Assembly (NCBI GenBank): GCA_023247935.1
Contig: JAHFFM010000031.1
Location: forward strand, 1-14,616
Source of the DNA: Candidatus Omnitrophota bacterium
Lineage (GTDB): Bacteria; Omnitrophota; Gorgyraeia; 2-02-FULL-51-18
Length of the DNA: 14,616 bases
Direction: 5' to 3'
Of this stretch, positions 1 to 8,100 are shown piece after piece (the stretch's first letter is position 1; every line of letters begins with the position of its first letter). The translations under genes were made by a program, and so were the position numbers. Below the pieces are notes generated by a model. It had not been told where the DNA came from and searched no databases. It saw only the letters and a program-made list of their open reading frames with translations.

Positions 1-50
1 GATAGCGTTTTTGGACAATAAAAAAAATGCGTTGGGTGACAGGACCCGTT
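1..50. repeat. Dispersed repeat, copy 1 (cut by window edge)
   Basis: Bases 1-15 (GATAGCGTTTTTGGA) and 36-50 (GTGACAGGACCCGTT) are identical to the two ends of 13985-14033. The roughly 20 bases between them differ, although both copies are A-rich there. In the second copy this block is preceded by GGTCCT, which makes a GGTCCTG/CAGGACC stem. The CAGGACC half is present here at 40-46 and the other half would lie just left of the window. Conserved ends around a variable centre suggest a REP-like or small mobile palindromic element. No transposase is in view, so the class is inferred. The flank to the right (51 onward) differs from that of copy 2. Confidence 0.75.
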
Positions 51-125
51 CTTTTTGAGGGTATGGATTTCATCTTACGGGTTATTCGTTGCGTTTTCTG
101 TCTTTGGCGCTTAAAGTAATTGCGT

Positions 126-130
126 GGAGG
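126..130 (+). promoter_or_regulatory. Shine-Dalgarno deciding the peroxidase start
   Basis: GGAGG lies five bases before the ATG at 136. This favours 136 over the in-frame GTG at 124, which sits upstream of this site. Confidence 0.75.
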
Positions 131-135
131 CGGTC

Positions 136-690
136 ATGAAAAAAATGTTTTTGGCCATGCTTTTGACGGGATTGATTTCTTCGACGGGAAAAGCGGAAGC
201 TCAGGAAAAAAACGTATACACTTTCAGCGCGAAAACCATCACGGGTGAGCAGAAAAGTCTGGCGGATTATCGCGGCAAAGCGCTTTTGATTGTGAACACG
301 GCTTCCAAGTGCGGTTTTACGCCTCAATATAAATCCCTTGAAGCCCTGTACAGGAAGTATAAAGATCGCGGTTTGGAAGTTCTCGCGTTTCCTGCGAATA
401 ATTTTATGGGTCAGGAGCCGGGGACGAACGAAGAGATCAAGAATTTTTGCTCGTTGAAATACAAAACCACGTTTCCGCTTTTTTCAAAAATCAGCGTCAA
501 AGGCAAGGATATGGACCCGCTTTACAAATATTTGACCAGCGAGAGCGGTTTTAACGGCGACATCGGGTGGAATTTTAATAAATTTTTAGTCAACCCGGAT
601 GGGAACGTGGTGGCACGATTCGGTTCCACCGAAGACCCGCTTTCCTCTAAGATTACAAATCAGCTCGAAAAAATTTTACCGCAAAAATGA
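136..690 (+). CDS. Exported glutathione peroxidase family protein (2-Cys, thioredoxin-type)
   Basis: This protein is predicted to reduce hydrogen peroxide and organic hydroperoxides in the periplasm. It has 184 residues from ATG 136. Residues 1-23 look like a Sec signal peptide ending near AEA. The Gpx fold follows, with the peroxidatic Cys59 in NTASKCGFT, Gln93 in NFMGQEP and Trp145-Asn146 in WNFNKFLV. A second Cys105 lies in NFCSLKY, 46 residues after Cys59. That is the same spacing as the C36/C82 pair of yeast Gpx3, so a thioredoxin-dependent 2-Cys mechanism is more likely than a glutathione-dependent one. The family is usually about 160 residues; the extra length is the signal peptide. 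It lies 16 bp before the thioesterase gene on the same strand, so the two are probably cotranscribed. Family assignment is secure; the reductant is inferred. Confidence 0.93.
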   Translation: MKKMFLAMLLTGLISSTGKAEAQEKNVYTFSAKTITGEQKSLADYRGKALLIVNTASKCGFTPQYKSLEALYRKYKDRGLEVLAFPANNFMGQEPGTNEEIKNFCSLKYKTTFPLFSKISVKGKDMDPLYKYLTSESGFNGDIGWNFNKFLVNPDGNVVARFGSTEDPLSSKITNQLEKILPQK

Positions 691-706
691 AATCCCCTTT
701 TCCCGC

Positions 707-1210
707 ATGAATCTTTACTTAAGATTGTTGATGCTTTTTGTGAAATCTTTATTTCGTCCGCGCATTCGCGTGATGGATGAGTCAAAGCTAAATTTTTTGG
801 TTTTGCCTAATGATTTGGACGTTTACGGGCATGTGAACAACAGCCGTTATTTGGCGTTCATGGATTTGGGTAGAATGGACCTGATTTTGAGAAGCGATTT
901 GGGACAAATTATTTCCCAGAACGGCTGGAACCCCGTGATCGGTTCTGTTTCCATTTCCTTCAGAAGATCTTTAAAGCTTTTTGAAAAATTTACGTTGCGT
1001 ACCCGCATTATTTGGTGGGATGAGAAATGGTTTTATATTGACCAGCGTTTTGAAAGTTCTTCGCAGGGAGTTTGCGCCTTTGCCGTGGCAAAAGGCGTTT
1101 TTGTGAAACATGGCCGGAGAGTTCCGGTGGAGCAGGTGCTTGCCAAAGCCAGGGTTCCTATGGAAAAACCTTCTTTTCCGGATACCCTTAAGGATACCAG
1201 GGGTTCTTAA
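707..1210 (+). CDS. THEM6-like 4HBT (hotdog) acyl-CoA thioesterase
   Basis: This is probably an acyl-CoA or acyl-ACP thioesterase of the 4HBT_2 hotdog group. The protein is 167 residues from ATG 707. Residues 1-16 (NLYLRLLMLFVKSLF) could be a short membrane anchor, as in THEM6-like proteins. The hotdog signature DVYGHVNNSRYL (about 38-49) carries the usual catalytic Asp38 and the conserved His-x-Asn-Asn. SFRRSLKLFEKF and the later WWDEKWFYIDQRF match the beta-sheet core typical of THEM6 relatives. The start is uncertain: no Shine-Dalgarno is visible before 707, an in-frame ATG at 731 is possible, and the reading frame extends back into the peroxidase gene. The TAA stop overlaps the stop of the convergent gene by four bases. 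The substrate cannot be read from sequence. Confidence 0.8.
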   Translation: MNLYLRLLMLFVKSLFRPRIRVMDESKLNFLVLPNDLDVYGHVNNSRYLAFMDLGRMDLILRSDLGQIISQNGWNPVIGSVSISFRRSLKLFEKFTLRTRIIWWDEKWFYIDQRFESSSQGVCAFAVAKGVFVKHGRRVPVEQVLAKARVPMEKPSFPDTLKDTRGS

Positions 1211-2955
1211 GCCTTATTTCTTAAAGAAATGGCAGGGCAGTAAGTGCCTAAAAATTTGCGCTTCCACCAAGCCCCTGTTTTTCTTTTTTCCTCCGGATTC
1301 GTGAAATGGTATTCATAAAAAAGCGCACGCACATAAATTGGTTTTTGGCCTGAAAAAGGATCCGTTTTTAAAAGACGCAGAACTTCCGGGGAACCTTCCA
1401 GCAGTTTTTCGCAAAAAGAAATGAACCAGGGGTTGCCTCGCCAGTTCCCTAGCGCGGCAAACCACATTTGCCAGTCGAGTCTGGGTTGATGCGGCGCTAC
1501 GAAGGCAGGTTTTTTATTTAAGTCGCCGGGTTTGTATTTAAATTCATAGGCTTCCCATTTTTTTCCGTCCATAGAACCCTCCACAATGATTTCCGGCCGT
1601 TTGGTGGTCATCATCGCAAAAAGTCCGTAACCATTGGCAATATGAAGAGGTTCTACTATCGTCAACGCCCCCAGGTTCGCCAAAAGGGTCAATACGGCCG
1701 CCGGGTAAATAACTCGTTTTAAGAGCGGGGCCGCCACCAAAGACTTTGGCTTGAATTTTTCAACTATTTTATTCGGCCAAAGAGAGTCATCAGCCAAAAG
1801 CAAACAAAGACAAATCGTGAGCAGATTAAAGAAAGTATAGTTTCCTGTAGCCGCGATCCCTATTTGAAAATAGATAAGAATAAACATCGCGAAATGCCGG
1901 ATGCGGCGCGGCATGAAAATTAAAAATGGGACGCCAAGCTCCGTGGCAAAAACGCAGAAACAAAAAAAGGTCAAAAGCCATGAAGGAAAGTGGTGGACGT
2001 ACCAGCTGACCCAAACGGGCAAAGGCTGCGTTTCAAAATGATACTGCAGCGCGGAAAGGTTTCTCCATGTCGCATCCCGACTCGCCAATTTGACGAACCC
2101 GGAAAGAAACATGAGTTTGAATAAAAGGAGTTTGAGCAGGAAACGAAAAATACCATTGAACCTCAAAGCGAAAAAGATGGCCAAAAATCCTGTTTCCAGT
2201 AAAAGGATGTCCCATTGAAAAGATAAAAATGAGCTGCCGACGCTAAAAAGAGACAAATAGAAAAACCAGCACAGAAATAAAAAGAGGGCAGGCGCGATCC
2301 CAAGAACGATTAGAAGGGAAAAAGCGGCCCCTGCCCAACAAAGAAACAAGAGAAACCCATCAGAGGCATTAAGCCAGGCCAGTGTCGGGCAAAACCAAAA
2401 CTTTTCAACGCCGGGTATATGTTCTTTGATCGCGCCCAGATATTTTGTGACGGGCACAATGCCGTGCGAGCCTATGAGTCCTAAGATTTGAACGCTTAGA
2501 GATGCAAAGGCAATAAAAAATATCAGTCCCAAAAACCGCGTGAACAGAGCGCTGGAAACGGAATACCTGGATTTTTTAACATCCTGCCCCCATAAAAAAA
2601 GGCTTATTTTTGAGAATAAAACGCGGCGCGAAGCCACAAACCGGTAAAAAAACTCTGAAGCAGGCCTCATTCCGGGCAAATTTTGATAAAGCCATAACGG
2701 CCAGCGATGGGAGGGGGAGACTGATAGAGTTCGGAACGCCGCCTCCGCGGCGTCGTAAATTTTTCCGTCGGTCCAAATCAGTTTTACGGATGATTCAAAT
2801 TCTTTTTCTGCAATTTCGGGAAATTGTCCAGCCGTTTCTTGATAGGGGGCGTATTCAATGGAATCATTCGTGATTTGCCGCCACCGTTCAATCCATCGCT
2901 GGCAAAAACCGCAATTTCCATCATAAATAAGAATAGGTTTGGCGCGTAAAACCAT
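1207..2955 (-). CDS. DCC (DUF393) thiol-redox domain fused to lipase maturation factor-like membrane protein
   Basis: This is a 582-residue two-part protein. Residues 5-125 are a DCC/DUF393 domain with the redox motif YDGNCGFC (Cys15, Cys18). From about 138 to 440 there are multiple hydrophobic segments of the lipase maturation factor (LMF1)/HTTM type, including WDILLLETGFLAIFF (248-262) and the characteristic WRNLSALQYHFETQPLP (297-313). The soluble tail holds the LMF signature APHQPRLDWQMWFAALGNW (487-505). LMF1 in animals is an ER membrane protein needed for folding of secreted lipases; bacterial relatives have no settled role. The fusion suggests thiol-disulfide chemistry coupled to maturation of an exported protein, which is inference. 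No Shine-Dalgarno is evident before the ATG; a CATAAT box (2966-2971 on the minus strand) lies close enough to imply a very short leader. Confidence 0.88.
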   Translation of the reverse strand: MVLRAKPILIYDGNCGFCQRWIERWRQITNDSIEYAPYQETAGQFPEIAEKEFESSVKLIWTDGKIYDAAEAAFRTLSVSPSHRWPLWLYQNLPGMRPASEFFYRFVASRRVLFSKISLFLWGQDVKKSRYSVSSALFTRFLGLIFFIAFASLSVQILGLIGSHGIVPVTKYLGAIKEHIPGVEKFWFCPTLAWLNASDGFLLFLCWAGAAFSLLIVLGIAPALFLFLCWFFYLSLFSVGSSFLSFQWDILLLETGFLAIFFALRFNGIFRFLLKLLLFKLMFLSGFVKLASRDATWRNLSALQYHFETQPLPVWVSWYVHHFPSWLLTFFCFCVFATELGVPFLIFMPRRIRHFAMFILIYFQIGIAATGNYTFFNLLTICLCLLLADDSLWPNKIVEKFKPKSLVAAPLLKRVIYPAAVLTLLANLGALTIVEPLHIANGYGLFAMMTTKRPEIIVEGSMDGKKWEAYEFKYKPGDLNKKPAFVAPHQPRLDWQMWFAALGNWRGNPWFISFCEKLLEGSPEVLRLLKTDPFSGQKPIYVRALFYEYHFTNPEEKRKTGAWWKRKFLGTYCPAISLRNKA

Positions 2956-2956
2956 T

Positions 2957-2976
2957 TGTGTTATTATTATGACACA
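2957..2976. promoter_or_regulatory. Dyad in divergent intergenic region (candidate operator)
   Basis: TGTGT (2957-2961) and ACACA (2972-2976) form an inverted pair around an AT-rich core. They lie in the 38-bp gap between the minus-strand DCC-LMF gene and the plus-strand proline-rich gene. The position suits a shared promoter or operator. The arms are only five bases, so chance is a real alternative. Confidence 0.3.
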
Positions 2977-2993
2977 TATATCGAGGTAAACAC

Positions 2994-3551
2994 ATGAAAA
3001 GAATAATTTATCCTTTTTTTACAATGTTTTTATTGGGTGTATTTTTTGTAACGCCTTCCTTTGCAGCGGATCAAAAGAAAGAAAAGAAAGAAAAGCAAGA
3101 AAAGCCCTCAGTGACATTCGCCTCAGAAGAGGAAAGAAGGGCTCTTGAAAAGAAGTTAAAAGCGCCCTCTGCTCCGGCGATTCCGGGCAGCTATCAAGCT
3201 CCTCAGCCACCTAAAATCTATTCTTCGAAAGATTACACGGCCAGCGCTTATGTTCCTGCGGTGCCTAAAGTTCCTCAAATTCCTGTAGTGCCAAAGGTCC
3301 AAGCACCTCCAACGGCCCCCGTTATTCCGACGCCTCCGCACATTGCTCAAAATCCAAATACGGGATTAGCTGTTCCCGTGCCGCCTCAGGCCGCACCGGA
3401 ACCGCCCAAAACAAAAGAAGAAATGGAAGAGCAGCAAAAAGAGCAGAAGCAGCAACCCAAGAAGAAAAATCAGGGCATTAAACCCACTCTTTCTGACCGC
3501 AAAAACCAGATTGCCGATGCGGTAGGCGAAGCATCAAAGAAAAAGTCGTAA
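2994..3551 (+). CDS. Exported proline/lysine-rich low-complexity protein, function unknown
   Basis: I do not recognise this 185-residue protein. Residues 1-24 form a signal peptide ending in PSFA. A short Lys/Glu block (27-37) is followed by a charged stretch with possible helical character (41-56). A proline-rich region (57-139) contains loosely repeated VP(x)VPKVPQIP-type units. A Lys/Gln/Glu tail runs to residue 162, followed by a short C-terminal stretch (163-185). There are no cysteines and no membrane span after the signal. Such composition suits a periplasmic spacer or cell-wall-spanning protein, but no catalytic domain is visible. The start is supported by GAGG at 2983-2986, seven bases before ATG. 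The gene is monocistronic: it is divergent from its left neighbour and closed by a strong terminator. Confidence 0.8.
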   Translation: MKRIIYPFFTMFLLGVFFVTPSFAADQKKEKKEKQEKPSVTFASEEERRALEKKLKAPSAPAIPGSYQAPQPPKIYSSKDYTASAYVPAVPKVPQIPVVPKVQAPPTAPVIPTPPHIAQNPNTGLAVPVPPQAAPEPPKTKEEMEEQQKEQKQQPKKKNQGIKPTLSDRKNQIADAVGEASKKKS

Positions 3552-3566
3552 ATTCCTGTTTTATTT

Positions 3567-3602
3567 GACCAGACTTACTTGAAAAGTAAGTCTGGTCTTT
3601 TT
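3567..3602 (+). terminator. Rho-independent terminator
   Basis: A perfect 14-bp stem (GACCAGACTTACTT at 3567-3580 with AAGTAAGTCTGGTC at 3584-3597) closes a 3-base GAA loop and is followed by five T residues. It begins 15 bases after the stop of the proline-rich gene and separates it from the copper locus. Confidence 0.93.
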
Positions 3603-3630
3603 CATGTATACTATTAGTTAGGATTTGATC

Positions 3631-3996
3631 ATGAAGAAAATTGCTTTCTCACTCATGGTTTGCCTCTTTTTCTCAGGCTTGCCGGCCCAGGCTTCTCTGA
3701 TGCCGGTTTGCCCTCCTATGTCCGTTGCGGCTATGCATTGCGCCGAAACCCAAAAAACACCTCCAAAGAATTCCTGCTGTGGAAAAAATTGCGATTGTTC
3801 AATGGAAAGCCGCTCGCAGGATTTATTAAAAAGTGAATTTTCTATTTATCTTCGCCCTGTTTTATTTGAAGAATCCCCGGTTGAATTAAAACAAGACATT
3901 CAGCACGATTCCTTTAATTTTTCTCCAGAAAACGACAAGTCCCCACCGGGACAAAAAAACCACCTCTACGATCTCTATTCAGACTACCGTATTTAA
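3631..3996 (+). CDS. Exported Cys/Met-rich small protein of the copper locus
   Basis: This is a 121-residue protein with a signal peptide (1-21, ending PAQA). The mature N-terminal half holds six cysteines (27, 37, 49, 50, 54, 56), methionines 25, 30, 35 and 58, and His36, with a compact CCGKNCDCSM cluster. This is the composition expected for periplasmic Cu(I)/Ag(I) binding. The C-terminal half is acidic, with no cysteines. I do not recognise a named family. Its position directly upstream of the CusB/CusA genes suggests a metal chaperone or scavenger serving the pump, perhaps in place of the missing CusF; this is inference. The ATG at 3631 is chosen over an in-frame TTG at 3625 because AGGA at 3620-3623 is well spaced for the ATG. 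A TATACT box at 3607-3612 is a possible -10. Confidence 0.75.
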   Translation: MKKIAFSLMVCLFFSGLPAQASLMPVCPPMSVAAMHCAETQKTPPKNSCCGKNCDCSMESRSQDLLKSEFSIYLRPVLFEESPVELKQDIQHDSFNFSPENDKSPPGQKNHLYDLYSDYRI

Positions 3997-4006
3997 TCCT
4001 CTGATT

Positions 4007-4031
4007 TGACAATGCGGATACAGCGTTGTCA
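4007..4031. repeat. Intergenic hairpin 1 before the cusB-like gene
   Basis: TGACAATGC (4007-4015) pairs with GCGTTGTCA (4023-4031) over nine positions with one G-T wobble and a 7-base loop. No T-run follows, so it does not look like an intrinsic terminator. It starts 11 bases after the stop of the Cys-rich gene. Confidence 0.55.
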
Positions 4032-4039
4032 TTGACTTG

Positions 4040-4063
4040 ATTCCCTCCGAATGCGGCGGGAAT
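4040..4063. repeat. Intergenic hairpin 2 before the cusB-like gene
   Basis: ATTCCCTCCG (4040-4049) and CGGCGGGAAT (4054-4063) pair with a single T-C mismatch around an AATG loop. It ends 11 bases before the ribosome binding site. The ATTCCC...GGGAATGAC form resembles GTCATTCCC-type palindromes scattered through many bacterial genomes, so it may be a dispersed repeat. A role in mRNA processing or expression balance is equally possible. Confidence 0.6.
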
Positions 4064-4073
4064 GACCAAGGAA

Positions 4074-4080
4074 GAGGAGG
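4074..4080 (+). promoter_or_regulatory. Shine-Dalgarno deciding the cusB-like start
   Basis: GAGGAGG lies four bases before ATG 4085. The reading frame is open back to a TTG at 4037, but that region is the hairpin and has no ribosome binding site of its own. Confidence 0.75.
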
Positions 4081-4084
4081 ATTT

Positions 4085-5125
4085 ATGACACCCCGTTTTA
4101 AAAAAGTAATTTTAATGTCACTGATTTTATTTTGCGCGATCGCGCCTTTGGCTGCGCTTGCGGCCGATACTTACTATTGCCCTATGCATCCGCAGGTGGT
4201 TTCGGATAAGCCCGGCGAATGTCCGATTTGCCATATGAGGCTCGTAAAAAAAGGAATGGAGTCGGAGCATCTTTTGCCGGGAGCTCTTGTTGAGGGAAGG
4301 GCGCCGGTTTCTATTCCGGATTTTGGCCGCAAAGCGCTTGAAATCCGTTCGGAAGCGGTGCAGGAGCGTCATCTTGTTTCAGAAATTAAAGCCTGGGGTG
4401 TGGTGGCTCATGACCCGGAGCTTTATGAATTGCAGATTGAATTTTTAAGAGCCGGACAATTGGAAGTAGACCGGGAAAAAAACAGGTTTCCTTTGGCGCA
4501 AAAACGTTCCTTGACGGATTATGAGAAGGCGTTGGTGGATATAAGCCATATGGGACTGGGTCAGGATTGGGTGAATGAACTCAGAGATTCCGGAAAGCCG
4601 GACCGTCGTCTTCTTTTTCATCATGAGGAAGGCGGCGCCTGGATTTATGTTTCTCTTCATGAAAGCGACGCGCAATGGGTTAAAAAAGGCGATAAAGTTT
4701 TGATTCGGTCTGTCAGCCAGCCGAACGCCGAATATGAAGCCCATGTGAAATATATCGACAACATGGTGGATTTGGAGGCGAGAACGGTGCGCGTCCGCGT
4801 GCTGTTGGATCATTTCCCTGAAAATTTTAATCCCAACATGTCGGTTGAGGTGTTGATTCAATTGGATTATGGCACGGTTTTGGCGGCGCCCGAAAGCGCT
4901 GTTATTTTTTCGGGCGAAAAAACGCTGGTTTATGCGGAAAGAAACGGCGTGTTTGAACCGCGCGTGGTCACGCTCGGCCGTAAGGCGGGAGAATATTATG
5001 AGGTCAAAGGCGGTCTTGGGGAGGGCGACAAAGTCGCGGTGGATGGGAATTTTTTTCTGGATTCCGAGAGCCGCTTAAAAGCGTCACTTTCTTCGAGCAC
5101 GGAGGCCATGTCTCATGATTCCTAA
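4085..5125 (+). CDS. cusB: CusB-type RND efflux periplasmic adaptor with heavy-metal-binding domain
   Basis: This is the membrane fusion protein of a Cu(I)/Ag(I) efflux pump. It is 346 residues long with a signal peptide at 1-27. A heavy-metal-binding domain follows: YCPMHPQVVS...GECPICHMRL (31-53), with Cys32, Met34, His35, Cys46, Cys49, His50 and Met51 as plausible ligands. The adaptor core includes a short alpha-hairpin (about 110-170), a lipoyl/beta-barrel part (WIYVSLHESDAQWVKKGDKV) and a membrane-proximal domain (AAPESAVIFSGEKTLVYAERN). It is shorter than E. coli CusB (about 407 residues), mostly through a reduced hairpin region. Its end overlaps the pump gene by 11 bases, indicating translational coupling. 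Symbol given by family and synteny. Confidence 0.9.
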   Translation: MTPRFKKVILMSLILFCAIAPLAALAADTYYCPMHPQVVSDKPGECPICHMRLVKKGMESEHLLPGALVEGRAPVSIPDFGRKALEIRSEAVQERHLVSEIKAWGVVAHDPELYELQIEFLRAGQLEVDREKNRFPLAQKRSLTDYEKALVDISHMGLGQDWVNELRDSGKPDRRLLFHHEEGGAWIYVSLHESDAQWVKKGDKVLIRSVSQPNAEYEAHVKYIDNMVDLEARTVRVRVLLDHFPENFNPNMSVEVLIQLDYGTVLAAPESAVIFSGEKTLVYAERNGVFEPRVVTLGRKAGEYYEVKGGLGEGDKVAVDGNFFLDSESRLKASLSSSTEAMSHDS

Positions 5126-8100
5126 GATCATCGAATTTTCAGCGCGAAATAAATTTCTTGTGATCCTGATCACCGTCATTGCCGTGTTGGGCGCACTGCA
5201 TGCTTTGAAAAAAATTCCGCTTGACGCGATTCCGGATTTATCCGATACGCAAGTCATTATTTATTCGCGGTGGGACAGGAGTCCTGACGTGGTCGAGGAT
5301 CAGGTCACTTATCCCATCGTGAGTTCGCTTTTGGGTGCGCCAAAGGTTCGTGACGTACGCGCTTTTTCCGATTTTGGATTTTCCTATGTTTATGTCATTT
5401 TTGAAGATGGGACGGACCCTTACTGGGCAAGAGCGCGTGTTTCTGAATATTTGAATAAAATTTTACCGAACCTGCCCGAAGGAGTGAAAACCGAAATGGG
5501 TCCCGACGCGACGGGTGTGGGCTGGGTTTACCAATACGCGATCGTGGATAGACTGGGAAAACATGGTTTGGCGGATATCCGCAGTTATCAGGATTGGAAT
5601 TTACGTTACCAGCTTCAGTCCGTGCCCGGTGTGGCGGAAGTGGCTTCTATCGGCGGATTTCAGAAACAGTATGACGTCGATGTGGACCCGAAAAAACTTT
5701 TGGCGCACTCCATTTCTATCTTAGATGTGTTGGAAGCCGTGAAAAAATCGAATCAGGAGATGGGCGGCCGGCTTTTAGAAATAGCGGGCGCCGAGCACAT
5801 GGTCCGCTTTCATGGTTATGCGAAGACAAAAGAAGACATTGAAAATACGGTGGTGAAACCGGGTGAAAATGGACGGGCTTCCATTCTGGTCCGGCATGTG
5901 GCGCATGTGACGCTGGGGCCGCAAATGAGGCGGGGACTTTCTGATTTAGACGGGCAAGGCGACGCAGTGGGTGGGATTGTGGTGATGCGTTCGGGTGAGA
6001 ATGCTTTGAATGTGATTGACCGCGTCAAAAAGAGAATCGAAGAGATTCGGCCTTATCTGCCCAAGGGTTATGAAATTATTGAGACTTACAACCGTGCGGA
6101 CCTTATCCGCCGTTCGATAGAGACGTTAAAGCATCAATTAAAAGAAGAACTGGTGGTTGTGAGCCTCGTGATCCTTGTTTTTCTTTGGCATGTGCCCTCC
6201 GCGATTGTGCCGATTGTGACAATTCCGGTTTCGGTGCTACTTGCTTTTATTCCGCTTTATTTTATGGGTGTGACCTCCAACATCATGTCTTTGGCGGGCA
6301 TCGCTATTTCCATCGGAGTTTTAGTGGATGGCGCCATCGTCGAAGTTGAAAATGCTTACAAAAAATTAGAGGAATGGATTGAGGGTGGCCGCAAAGGGGA
6401 TTATCATTTGGTAAGACTGGAAGCCTTGAAAGAGGTGGGTCCTTCCGTTTTTTTCTCGCTGCTCGTGATTGCCGTGGCTTTTTTGCCGATTTTTGCTTTG
6501 GTGGATCAGGAGGGTCGTCTTTTCAGGCCGCTTGCTTTGAGTAAGAATTTGGCCATGGCCATTGCCGCGATTTTAGCCATCACGCTGGATCCCGCTCTTC
6601 GAATGCTTTTTGCCCGCATGGAGCCTTTTTCTTTCCGTTCTAAATGGTTTTCCAGTCTTGCGAATACTTTATTGGTTGGGAAGTATTATTCCGAGGAAAA
6701 ACACCCGGTAAGCCGGGTTTTGCACCGTTTATACGAAGGCCCGGCAAGATTTTCGCTGCGTCACCCTAAAACCATGATTACGGCGGCTGTGCTTATTTTT
6801 CTGAGTTGTATCCCAGTTTATTTTAAACTGGGCTCTGAATTCATGCCTCCTTTAAATGAAGGCACGATTTTGTACATGCCTACGACGCTTCCCGGAATTT
6901 CAGTGGGTGAAGCCCAAAAGCTTTTGAGAGCGCAGGATAAAATTTTAAAAAGTTTTCCGGAGGTGGAAAGAGTTCATGGAAAAGCGGGGAGGGCGGAAAC
7001 TTCTACGGATCCTGCTCCTTTGTCCATGATGGAAACGGTGGTGGTGCTTAAGCCGGAGAAAGAATGGCGAAAAGGAATGACGTATGAAAAATTAATCGAC
7101 GAAATGGACAGTGTTATGCGGCTGCCGGGCGTTACGAATGCCTGGACCATGCCGGTGAAAAACCGGATCGACATGCTGAGTACGGGAATTAAAACGCCGG
7201 TTGGGATTAAAATTTACGGGGATAATCTTGAAAAAATTGAAAAGATCGGTCTTGAGATTGAAAAAGCGCTGAAACCGGTCGCCGGAACGCGCAGCGTGTT
7301 TTCAGAGAGAGTTGCGGGTGGGTATTTCATCGATTTTGATTTAAAGCGCGAACGGCTGGCACGACATGGACTCAGCATGGAAGAAGCGCAAAGAACGTTG
7401 TCCGCCGCGATTGGAGGGGAAACGGCTTCTGTGACGGTGGAAGGCCGCGCGCGGTTTCCCATTCAAGTCCGTTACGCGCGTGATTTCCGGGATGATCCTG
7501 AAATTTTGAAAAGAATTTTTGTCCACACACCCAACGGCGCGAACGTGCCGGTTTCAGAATTAGCGGATTTAAAAATGGTGCAAGGGCCCGCTATGATTCG
7601 TGATGAGAATGGGCGGCTTTCGGGTTATGTGTATGTTGATGTGGCGGGAAGGGACGTGGGAAGTTACGTTCAGGAAGCCAAACGTGTTTTGACTGAAAAA
7701 ATTCAGATTCCGGAAGGTTATTCGGTGGAATGGAGCGGACAATATGAAAATATGCTGCGCGTCCGCGAGAGGCTGCGCATGGTCGTGCCCGTGACATTGT
7801 TTTTGATTGTACTGCTGCTTTATTTCAATACGCGTTCTTGGATAAAAACAGGCATCATTATGCTCGCCGTGCCTTTTTCTTTGGTGGGCGCTGTGTGGTT
7901 TATGTATTGGCTTGGTTATGACGTTTCCATCGCCACTTGGGTAGGAATGATCGCGCTCATGGGGCTGGACGCGGAGACAGGTGTTTTCATGCTGCTTTAT
8001 TTGGATTTGTCTTACAAGGATGCCGTTAAACGGGGGAAAATGAAAACGGCGTCGGATTTAGAGGAAGCTATCATTCACGGCGCGGTGAAACGGATCCGGC

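Noticed and set aside
89..117. TTGCGT, 17-base spacer, TAAAGT as promoter of the peroxidase gene
   Set aside because: Both boxes match the consensus poorly (3 and 4 of 6).
599..706. N-terminal extension of the thioesterase into the peroxidase gene
   Set aside because: The 36 extra residues lie out of frame over conserved peroxidase codons and do not resemble hotdog proteins.
4006..4034. Perfect TTGACA at 4006-4011 as a -35 box for the cusB-like gene
   Set aside because: No acceptable -10 lies 15-19 bases downstream, and the sequence is part of the 9-bp hairpin stem.
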